In this document: positions 1-6,493 of the stretch, one piece after another | Numbering within the stretch: position 1 is the first letter of the stretch | How the letters are laid out: every line of letters starts with the position of its first letter | Assembly (NCBI RefSeq): GCF_000233455.1 | Contig: NZ_JH376430.1 | Location: forward strand, 158,131 to 222,130 | DNA from: [Clostridium] citroniae WAL-17108 | Lineage (GTDB): Bacteria > Bacillota > Clostridia > Lachnospirales > Lachnospiraceae | Direction: 5' to 3' | DNA length: 64,000 nt | Program-made: the position numbers and the translations under genes | Notes under the pieces: generated by a model | Told to the model about the DNA's origin: nothing | The model's database searches: none | Seen by the model: the letters and a program-made list of their open reading frames with translations, nothing else

Positions 1-1082
1 TTATGATGCTGTGGGTCTCCCTGCCGGTGAAGGACAACCTGTTCCTTGTGTACCTCTCCGGCGTGGTGGCTGCCACGATCCTGGAATATGTTACTGGCTG
101 GGGAATGGAAAAGCTGTTTAAGATGAAATACTGGGATTACAGCAACCAGCGTCTGAACCTTAAGGGATATATCTGCCTCAGTTCCTCCATTGCCTGGGGT
201 TTTCTCACCATTTTCCTCACCGAGGTGATCCACCGTCCCATTGAGCGGTATGTGCTGGGTCTGCCTTTGATGGTGAATATTGTCTGTGTTGTTGTGGTAT
301 CCCTGCTGTTTGCAGCCGATGCAGCCGAGTCGGTCAAGGCTGCCCTGGACCTGGCCAAGGTGCTGGATGCCATGACCAATATGCGGGCGGAGCTGGATGA
401 TATCCAGGTGCAGATGGCGCTGCTGAAGGCTGAGACGGCCCAAAAGGTGGAGGAAGTAAAGGAAGAGGCTTCCCAGAAGTTTGTAATGGTCAGATCAGAA
501 GCAGCCCTGCGTGCAGCGTCCCTGAAGGAAGATGCGGCAGAGCGCCTGGGTGACATGATGGAAAACACCATGGAACGCATGGGCGAATTTGTGGAGGATA
601 CGGCTGAGAAGGTGGGCGGACTGGTTGGCGGGACCGCAGACAAGGTGTCCGGGACCGCAAGGAAGCTGTCTGAGTTCACCGAGGATGCGGCTGCCAGGGT
701 GAGCGCCACTTTGAGCCAGCGTGACGGGACCAGGGCCGGGGAAATTGGATCCGGAGAAATCGTGGCTGGGGAGACCGGGGCCGGAGCCGGGAAAACCGCG
801 GCCGGGGAGACCGGAACCAAGCATGGATCTGTCGAAGTACCGGCCGGACACAGGGATCTCACCGGTGAACTTAGGGCAGCGGTCAGGGAACGCAGGGAAA
901 AGCTGGCTGCTCTGTCCGGGCGGCTCAGCGTGCTCACGGAAAAAAGGCACCGCATATCCAGCCCCATGGGATTTTACAGGCGGAGCCTTTTAAAGGGCAA
1001 TCCTTCCGCATCCTCCTCCAGGTTTGGGGAGGCCTTAAAGGAGCTGAGGGAGATCGCGGACAGAAAGAAAGAGGAACAATAA
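1..1082 (+). CDS. CmpB-type (putative ABC transporter permease) membrane protein with long helical tail, 5' end missing
   Basis: The reading frame is open at the window edge, so the true N-terminus lies upstream; the ATG at 3 is probably internal. Residues 1-110 carry membrane segments and motifs such as ATILEYVTGWGMEKLF and WDYSNQRLNLKGYICL, which match the CmpB-type 'putative ABC-transporter type IV' family. From about residue 120 the chain becomes a long charged helix with repeated amphipathic units (for example AEKVGGLVGGTADKVSG), resembling an apolipoprotein-like tail, then a Gly/Glu-rich linker and a basic C-terminus. The membrane domain is well recognised; its transported substrate, if any, is not known. 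A strong terminator follows directly, so this is the last gene of its unit. Confidence 0.75.
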   Translation, partial: MMLWVSLPVKDNLFLVYLSGVVAATILEYVTGWGMEKLFKMKYWDYSNQRLNLKGYICLSSSIAWGFLTIFLTEVIHRPIERYVLGLPLMVNIVCVVVVSLLFAADAAESVKAALDLAKVLDAMTNMRAELDDIQVQMALLKAETAQKVEEVKEEASQKFVMVRSEAALRAASLKEDAAERLGDMMENTMERMGEFVEDTAEKVGGLVGGTADKVSGTARKLSEFTEDAAARVSATLSQRDGTRAGEIGSGEIVAGETGAGAGKTAAGETGTKHGSVEVPAGHRDLTGELRAAVRERREKLAALSGRLSVLTEKRHRISSPMGFYRRSLLKGNPSASSSRFGEALKELREIADRKKEEQ

Positions 1083-1100
1083 AAAGGAATATGATGCAAT

Positions 1101-1134
1101 GGGCAGAACTGTTTGGCGGTTCTGCCCTTTTTTT
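1101..1134 (+). terminator. Rho-independent terminator
   Basis: A perfect 9-bp stem GGGCAGAAC / GTTCTGCCC (1101-1109 and 1119-1127) is followed by seven T residues. It lies 19 bp after the preceding stop codon and ends that transcript. Confidence 0.9.
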
Positions 1135-1194
1135 GTCTTCGGCACATTTAGGAATGGAGGGGGCGTGACTATCTATACTTTTCCTTATCCGAAG

Positions 1195-1200
1195 TATAAT
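1195..1200 (+). promoter_or_regulatory. Probable -10 element of the surface-protein gene
   Basis: TATAAT sits 66 bp upstream of the start at 1267, in the only stretch between the terminator and the gene. No good -35 is seen at 16-18 bp, so only the -10 box is proposed. Confidence 0.4.
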
Positions 1201-1222
1201 CAACTCGTAATGCAATAAAGGA

Positions 1223-1245
1223 ATTTCAAAAAGTATTTCAAAAAG
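1223..1245 (+). repeat. Direct repeat ATTTCAAAAAG x2 in the 5' leader
   Basis: Two exact 11-bp copies (1223-1233 and 1235-1245) lie just before the AAGGAG ribosome binding site of the gene at 1267. This A-rich unstructured leader could help translation or bind a protein; no function can be read from the sequence alone. Confidence 0.6.
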
Positions 1246-1266
1246 AAAAAGGAGAGTGCATTAATT

Positions 1267-3126
1267 ATGAGAAAGCAGACAAAATTAGTTGCTGTATTAT
1301 CAACAGCAGCACTGCTCGCTATTGGTGCATCCATGACTTCTTTTGCAGCTACAGGATGGGCTGAGGAAGATGGTACTTGGGTATACTACAACAGAGACGG
1401 CGAGCGCGCAACCGATCAGTGGAAGAAATCCGGGAACAACTGGTATTACCTGGACAGCGATGGCGAGATGGCCATTGATACCCTGATTGAGGATGGCGAT
1501 AACTACTACTATGTGGACATCAATGGTGTGATGGCTGCAAACCAGTGGGTTGCCATTGAGAACGAGGACGCAGGTGAGGATGACGAGCCGGAGCATTACT
1601 GGTACTACTTCCAGGCAAACGGCAAGGCCTTAACCAATGGCGACAATGACAAGGTTTCCTTAAAGACCATCAACGGCAAGAAATATGCGTTTGACGAAGA
1701 TGGCAAGATGCTCTTTGGATGGGTTGATGATGACAGCGCAGAGCGCGTTGACGACTCAGACGGGGACGGCTTCAAGGAAGGCGTTTATTACTTCGGCGGC
1801 GAGGATGACGGTGCAATGACAGTTGGCTGGATCCAGCTGGATATCACCTATGATGAAGCAACCGAGGACGATTACAAATATACTGCTGCTGCATTTAATG
1901 ATGACGAGGATCAGAGCCGCTGGTTCTACTTCAAATCCAACGGTAAGAAAGTATATGCAGAAAACGGAGACCGCACAAAAGACAAGACCATCAACGGCAG
2001 AAAGTACGCATTTGACGAGTATGGCGCAATGGTTGCAGAGTGGTCCCTGGATGAGGATGACCTTAAGAAAGAAAGCAATTACAGTGCAGGCACTACTGCT
2101 TCCGGTTCCGTGGTACAAAAAGGCACCAGCGGCGCAGGCGGCGTAGGAACACAGTCTTACGCAATTGGCGGTACGGACGGCAATGGAGACGGCATCCTTA
2201 CCGGCAGCGGAAAAGACTCCCATTATACACAGGCATGGAAATACTTCAGCAGTGTGGATGACGGTGCCCGCGTAAGCAAGGGATGGTTCAAGGTAGTATC
2301 CGCTGAATATCTCAACGATGAAAAATATGATGATGATGAAGAGGCATGGTACTATGCAGACGGCAGCGGCAACCTGTATGCCGGTGAGTTTAAGACCATC
2401 AAGGGCAAAAAGTATGCATTCAGGAATGATGGACGTATGATCAACGGCCTGAAGTTCATCTATGAGGATAAGGATAACCAGAACCTGATCGTAAAAGCGG
2501 ATGATGATGATTACTATCCATTTGACGATGAGGATAACTTCCTTGACAATGCAGCTGATTACTATGAGACCAACGGCTTCAAGTGCTACTACTTCGGCGG
2601 CGGCGATGACGGCTCCATGAGAACCGGCAAGACCACTGTTTCTGTTGACGGCGAGAACCACAACTTCTACTTTGAGAAGTCCGGCGGAAACAAGGGCGCT
2701 GGCGTAACAGGCGAGAAGGACGATAAGCTGTACCAGTCCGGTATGCTTCTGAGAGCAGACTCCGATGACAAGTACGTTGTATTTAAAAAGACAACCACTA
2801 CAGATTCCACCACAAATAAGAAGACTGTAACTTACAAGAAGCTGGATGACGCTGCTGACTTTATTGATGATGCAGGACTGGTAGACGCAATCGGCGACAA
2901 GACTGAAAACGAGTCTGTTGATATCGGTCATGTTTCCAAGAAAGCCAAGGATCTGAAGGAAGCTTATGTACTCAGTACCGATGCGGCTGAGGAGGGTGTT
3001 GAGTACATCCTGGTTAATACTTCCGGTAAGGTAATTGACAGCAACAGCAAGAACAAGGATGGAAACGACTACTACTATGTAGTTAAGAAGGGCGGAACCA
3101 TCGAAGGCGTTTATGTTGAGGACTAA
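1267..3126 (+). CDS. Large acidic secreted cell-wall-binding repeat protein
   Basis: The 619-residue product begins with a typical signal peptide (KLVAVLSTAALLAIGASM, then cleavage near TSFA-A). The rest is built of choline-binding-type cell-wall repeats, with units such as GTWVYYNRDGERATDQW and NNWYYLDSDGEMA recurring from residue 30 to about 500; several are spread apart by Asp/Glu-rich inserts. The last 120 residues are repeat-poor. No catalytic domain is visible. It is probably anchored non-covalently to teichoic acid and acts as a structural or adhesive surface protein. The protein is unusually acidic. The start is fixed by AAGGAG upstream. Its exact role is not known. Confidence 0.85.
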   Translation: MRKQTKLVAVLSTAALLAIGASMTSFAATGWAEEDGTWVYYNRDGERATDQWKKSGNNWYYLDSDGEMAIDTLIEDGDNYYYVDINGVMAANQWVAIENEDAGEDDEPEHYWYYFQANGKALTNGDNDKVSLKTINGKKYAFDEDGKMLFGWVDDDSAERVDDSDGDGFKEGVYYFGGEDDGAMTVGWIQLDITYDEATEDDYKYTAAAFNDDEDQSRWFYFKSNGKKVYAENGDRTKDKTINGRKYAFDEYGAMVAEWSLDEDDLKKESNYSAGTTASGSVVQKGTSGAGGVGTQSYAIGGTDGNGDGILTGSGKDSHYTQAWKYFSSVDDGARVSKGWFKVVSAEYLNDEKYDDDEEAWYYADGSGNLYAGEFKTIKGKKYAFRNDGRMINGLKFIYEDKDNQNLIVKADDDDYYPFDDEDNFLDNAADYYETNGFKCYYFGGGDDGSMRTGKTTVSVDGENHNFYFEKSGGNKGAGVTGEKDDKLYQSGMLLRADSDDKYVVFKKTTTTDSTTNKKTVTYKKLDDAADFIDDAGLVDAIGDKTENESVDIGHVSKKAKDLKEAYVLSTDAAEEGVEYILVNTSGKVIDSNSKNKDGNDYYYVVKKGGTIEGVYVED

Positions 3127-3170
3127 TTCCTGATATTGCCTTAAACCGCACTGACATGATTTAAGGGGGA

Positions 3171-3215
3171 GGCGTTATGGCTGATATAGCAATATGTTGG
3201 TCATAACGCCTTTTT
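3171..3215 (+). terminator. Rho-independent terminator
   Basis: A perfect 9-bp stem GGCGTTATG / CATAACGCC (3171-3179 and 3202-3210) is followed by five T residues, 45 bp after the stop of the acidic surface-protein gene. The loop is long (22 nt). Confidence 0.8.
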
Positions 3216-3273
3216 GGCGTCAGCTGATAAATACTCTTCCTTTTGCGGAGAACAGAAATGACAGGAGGTCCAT

Positions 3274-4236
3274 ATGTTAAAGAAAAATTTGTTAGGGCTG
3301 GGTATGGCATTGATCCTGGCCATGTCATCTGCTGCATCTGTATATGCAGACCAGACTGATGCCGCCGCCACGGCCATGGAAAACTGCGGCGCCTATCTTT
3401 TTGAGTGGAGACCCATTGACTGCGGAAACGGTTATTATTTTGCGATCCTAGTGGGCGGGAATACCATTCAGGAAAGTGATGTGATCCTGAACAGGGGTTA
3501 TGATTACGCGTATACCTTTGATTATACGGCGGGGAGGCCCTGGGGCCAGGCGCCGGACCTTGTAAATGCAAACGGAGTCTGGGCAATTCCGGAAAACCAG
3601 CCCTCCCTCCCGGAAGGCACACAACCTGCCCTGCGCATCACACTGGTGACAAACAATAGGGTCCTGCCCTCCAGGGAACGCTACATTGATGTGGTCAGTC
3701 TGCCGGGAGGAGTTAATCCAGGCGATCTTCCCCCGGAAGTGCGGAAATACCTGATCAATGTGGACGGGTCCGATGCCGGGGCCTATGTGGGGACCGTCAC
3801 CCCCGGATGGCAGCAGGATGAGGACGGCAAATACCGTTACCTGAAGCCGGACGGCACCTATGTAAGCAATGGATGGCTGAAAGTCAGCGACCAGCAGTAT
3901 TATATGGATGAAAATGGCATCATGCTGGCCGACACCATTACGCCGGACGGATATTATGTCAATTCCAGCGGTGAAAAAACCAGCTATCACCCGGGGTGGG
4001 TCCAGGATGATAAGGGATGGCGGTATGTTGGAAAGAACGGATACTATGCTGCATCCACCTGGGTCCAGGATACGGATGGGAAATGGTACTATTTTAACAT
4101 CGCCGCCTATATGGAAACAGACAGCATAACGCCTGACGGCTACTATGTGGATGCAAGCGGTGTCTGGGACGGCAATCCATCCGCCAAGACGGAGCAGGAT
4201 AACAAGAGCCTGGGACCGGGCGTTGTCAATCAATGA
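3274..4236 (+). CDS. Secreted cell-wall-binding repeat protein, smaller paralogue
   Basis: A 320-residue protein with a signal peptide (residues 1-25, ending SVYA-D). Residues 26-150 form a globular domain that I do not recognise (contains VGGNTIQESDVILNRGYDYAY). From about 170 to 295 there are cell-wall-binding repeats (WQQDEDGKYRYLKPDGTYV, WVQDTDGKWYYFN) alternating with DTITPDGYYV units. This resembles the many Lachnospiraceae surface proteins that join a unique N-domain to choline-binding repeats. A perfect AGGAGG 6 bp before the ATG fixes the start. It lies downstream of the larger repeat protein but behind its own terminator, so it is probably transcribed separately. Confidence 0.8.
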   Translation: MLKKNLLGLGMALILAMSSAASVYADQTDAAATAMENCGAYLFEWRPIDCGNGYYFAILVGGNTIQESDVILNRGYDYAYTFDYTAGRPWGQAPDLVNANGVWAIPENQPSLPEGTQPALRITLVTNNRVLPSRERYIDVVSLPGGVNPGDLPPEVRKYLINVDGSDAGAYVGTVTPGWQQDEDGKYRYLKPDGTYVSNGWLKVSDQQYYMDENGIMLADTITPDGYYVNSSGEKTSYHPGWVQDDKGWRYVGKNGYYAASTWVQDTDGKWYYFNIAAYMETDSITPDGYYVDASGVWDGNPSAKTEQDNKSLGPGVVNQ

Positions 4237-4254
4237 CATATTGCACCCATTTTC

Positions 4255-4275
4255 ACATCCGATGGACATCCGATG
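4255..4275 (+). repeat. Tandem direct repeat ACATCCGATG x2
   Basis: Two exact 10-bp copies (4255-4264 and 4266-4275) are separated by one base, giving an 11-bp period, just after the surface-protein stop. An 11-bp period equals one helical turn and is typical of a protein-binding site, but no partner is known. Confidence 0.6.
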
Positions 4276-4315
4276 CTTCTTGGACGGCATGACCGGTCAA
4301 GAAGATACGCCGTCC
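4276..4315. repeat. Overlapping alternative hairpins
   Basis: CTTCTTG (4276-4282) pairs perfectly with CAAGAAG (4298-4304), while GGACGGC (4282-4288) pairs perfectly with GCCGTCC (4309-4315); the two stems compete. The palindrome GACCGGTC lies at 4291-4298. There is no T-tract, so this is not a simple terminator. Confidence 0.55.
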
Positions 4316-4337
4316 TGAACAGTTACAACATATTATG

Positions 4338-4383
4338 ATAAGTGGTATGGGGGTATTTTTATACCCCTTCACATACCACTTAT
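4338..4383. repeat. Long two-part hairpin
   Basis: Perfect 12-bp arms ATAAGTGGTATG (4338-4349) and CATACCACTTAT (4372-4383) enclose a second perfect 7-bp stem GGGGTAT / ATACCCC (4350-4356 and 4361-4367) with a TTTT loop. Only the four bases TTCA are unpaired between the stems. The T-rich flank makes a terminator for the surface-protein gene plausible, but the stem is longer than needed and lies about 100 bp past the stop. Confidence 0.75.
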
Positions 4384-4500
4384 ATTTTTACCTGCAGGGT
4401 GACAGTTTTCCTCATATTGTCTATTTTTCCCAGCACTGTCCCGCCAGGGGGGCGAGTATCCTGGAATTTTTTTATGGAAATTTGGCAAATTGGACAGGTT

Positions 4501-4529
4501 TTTAACAACTGTACATTTATTTTGTTAAA
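4501..4529. promoter_or_regulatory. Inverted repeat in the recombinase promoter region
   Basis: TTTAACAA (4501-4508) and TTGTTAAA (4522-4529) form a perfect 8-bp inverted repeat with a 13-bp spacer, about 50 bp before the first recombinase gene. The surrounding DNA is strongly AT-rich. It could be an operator, or a binding site of the recombinases themselves. No convincing -35/-10 pair could be assigned here. Confidence 0.5.
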
Positions 4530-4577
4530 TATTTATGCTACTATATTCGATAAATTACAGAAGGGTCGTGTATCAGC

Positions 4578-5438
4578 ATGCAAACGTCAGAAACCTCCGC
4601 CCATGCAGCCGCTGAAAACCAGGAACTGAGCAAAGCCTTAGACGCATTCCAGGACTATCTGCTGCGGCAAAATATGGCTTCCAATACCATAACCGCATAT
4701 GTATATGGGGTGAAACATTTTTACTCCTGTTATGACCGGTTGTCACCGGACAACATCAGCCTTTATAAGGTCTCCCTCATGGATCATTACCAACCGCAGA
4801 CCGTCAACATACGCATCCGGGCATTGAATTGTTTCCTGAAATTCCTGGGGATCAGGGATTATAAGATCCGTGCCGTCCGCGTCCAGCAAAAAAGCTATCT
4901 GGACCATGTCATCAGCCAGGCTGATTATGAATACTTAAAGCGCAGGCTTTGGGAAGATGAACAGTACACATTTTACTTTATTGTCAGATTCATCACCGCC
5001 ACCGGTGTCCGGGTCAGCGAACTGGTGATGTTCCAGGTAGCGGACGTGCACAGGGGATACAAGGATCTTTATTCAAAGGGAAATAAAATGAGGCGCATCT
5101 ATATCCCATCTTCCCTGCAAAAGGACGCCATGGACTGGCTTAAGGCAGAGGGCAGACGCACCGGGCCCCTGTTTCTGAGCCACCTGGGAAGCTGTATATC
5201 CATCTCGGGCATACGGGCGCAGTTAAAGACCTATGCCTGCCGGTATAATTTGGACCCCAAGGTAGTTTACCCACACTCGTTCCGCCACCGCTTTGCAAAG
5301 AACTTTATTGAAAATGGCGGTGATATTGCTTTTCTCTCCAATTTACTGGGGCATGACAGCATTGAGACCACCCGCATTTACCTGAGAAGAACCAGCACCG
5401 AACAGGCGCAGATTTTTAATCAGGTGGTGAATTGGTGA
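4578..5438 (+). CDS. Tyrosine recombinase/integrase, first of a tandem pair
   Basis: A 286-residue XerC/D-like recombinase. Residues 18-95 form the SAM-like core-binding domain and 108-286 the catalytic domain. The complete catalytic set is present: R145 (ATGVRVSELV), K167 (YSKGNK), H233 and R236 (HSFRHRF), H259 (LLGHDSIETT) and the nucleophile Y268 (RIYLRR). The short length and missing arm-binding domain are typical of DNA-inversion or resolution enzymes rather than phage integrases. It is followed 43 bp later by a clear paralogue that shares the HDSIETTRIYL motif. The host XerC/D genes normally lie elsewhere, so a local substrate such as an invertible promoter is a reasonable inference. 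Confidence 0.9.
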   Translation: MQTSETSAHAAAENQELSKALDAFQDYLLRQNMASNTITAYVYGVKHFYSCYDRLSPDNISLYKVSLMDHYQPQTVNIRIRALNCFLKFLGIRDYKIRAVRVQQKSYLDHVISQADYEYLKRRLWEDEQYTFYFIVRFITATGVRVSELVMFQVADVHRGYKDLYSKGNKMRRIYIPSSLQKDAMDWLKAEGRRTGPLFLSHLGSCISISGIRAQLKTYACRYNLDPKVVYPHSFRHRFAKNFIENGGDIAFLSNLLGHDSIETTRIYLRRTSTEQAQIFNQVVNW

Positions 5439-5481
5439 TCCGTAAGCCATCAGTCACTTGTTATAAAAGGTTGTGATTTTT

Positions 5482-6405
5482 ATGTGCGCATCAAGACAGA
5501 TGCCTGAAGAAGCAGAATTAAATTTTATCCATTATCTGAAAAGGCGGGACGCCTCCCCTAATACCATTAAAAGCTGTCTGGCCTCATGCCGGCTCTACTA
5601 CTCCCTGTTCGATGAACTGAATACGACCAATCTGATGCTGTATAAGGATTATCTGGTGCAGCACTATACGGCTGCCACGGTCAACAACCGGATCTATGGG
5701 ATCAACAGGTACCTGGACTGCATTGGAATGGCTTTGGACAACAAAGGGCCGGATTCCGATGGCAGCAGGGCTGCTTCGGACAACACTGGATTTCCCTCGG
5801 ACTGCCATAGGGACAGCCGTGACGCCTTCCGTCTCCCTGTGGTGCAGACGCAGCAGGTTTCTTTTTTGGACCGCGTGATCTCCCAGGAAGATTATATGAG
5901 ATTCAAAGATTCCCTGAAATCCGATGGCAACATGTACTGGTATTTTGTGGTCCGGTTCCTGGCCTGCACCGGAGCCAGGGTCAGTGAATTGATACAAATC
6001 AAGGCGGAACACCTGGAGATGGGGTATATGGACCTATGCTCAAAAGGCGGAAAGGTGCGCAGGATCTACTTTCCCGATGCCCTCTGCCAGGAAGCCCTGG
6101 ACTGGGTCCATGAAAAAGGCGTTGTATCCGGCTTTCTCTTTACCAACTCCCACGGGGATCCCATCACCCCAAGAGGCATCAGCAGCCAGTTAAAGGTGCT
6201 GGCCCGCCGCTACGGCATACCTGAGGATACCGTGTATCCCCACGCCTTCCGGCACCGGTTTGCCAAAAATTTTCTTGCAAATTTTAATGACATCTCATTG
6301 CTGGCAGATCTGATGGGACATGACAGCATTGAAACAACGCGCATTTACCTTAACAAATCCACGGATGAACAGAGAGAGCTGATCGATAAGATCGTCACCT
6401 GGTAA
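5482..6405 (+). CDS. Tyrosine recombinase/integrase, second of a tandem pair
   Basis: A paralogue of the preceding recombinase. In numbering from an in-frame GTG at 5473, the catalytic residues are R169 (CTGARVSEL), K191, H257 and R260 (HAFRHRF), H283 (LMGHDSIETT) and Y292; all are present. The domain linker carries an extra polar insertion (about residues 88-122, NKGPDSDGSRAASDN...) missing in the first copy. The ATG at 5482 is preferred because AAAAGG at 5465 then has an 11-nt spacing. The two genes are close enough to be one operon, so the products may act as a heterodimer, as XerC/XerD do; that is an inference. The next gene is convergent. Confidence 0.9.
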   Translation: MCASRQMPEEAELNFIHYLKRRDASPNTIKSCLASCRLYYSLFDELNTTNLMLYKDYLVQHYTAATVNNRIYGINRYLDCIGMALDNKGPDSDGSRAASDNTGFPSDCHRDSRDAFRLPVVQTQQVSFLDRVISQEDYMRFKDSLKSDGNMYWYFVVRFLACTGARVSELIQIKAEHLEMGYMDLCSKGGKVRRIYFPDALCQEALDWVHEKGVVSGFLFTNSHGDPITPRGISSQLKVLARRYGIPEDTVYPHAFRHRFAKNFLANFNDISLLADLMGHDSIETTRIYLNKSTDEQRELIDKIVTW

Positions 6406-6432
6406 ACGCTCATGCACGGGGCGCCCTGCGCC

Positions 6433-6471
6433 AAAAAGGGATGCCGGACAGCTTACGCCGCCGGGCATCCC
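6433..6471 (-). terminator. Terminator of the phosphohexomutase gene
   Basis: Read on the minus strand, GGGATGCCCGG pairs with CCGGCATCCC (6461-6471 and 6438-6447) with one bulged base, followed by five T residues. It separates the convergent recombinase and mutase genes. Confidence 0.8.
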
Positions 6472-6493
6472 CTATAACATTCATGATATTCAC

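Noticed and set aside
1756..2931. Long minus-strand ORF (391 codons) antisense to the acidic surface protein
   Set aside because: No ribosome binding site and a hydrophobic composition that simply mirrors the Asp-rich codons of the sense gene.
4342..4629. Plus-strand ORF of 95 codons before the first recombinase
   Set aside because: It starts within the 4338-4383 hairpin, has no ribosome binding site and overlaps the recombinase start in another frame.
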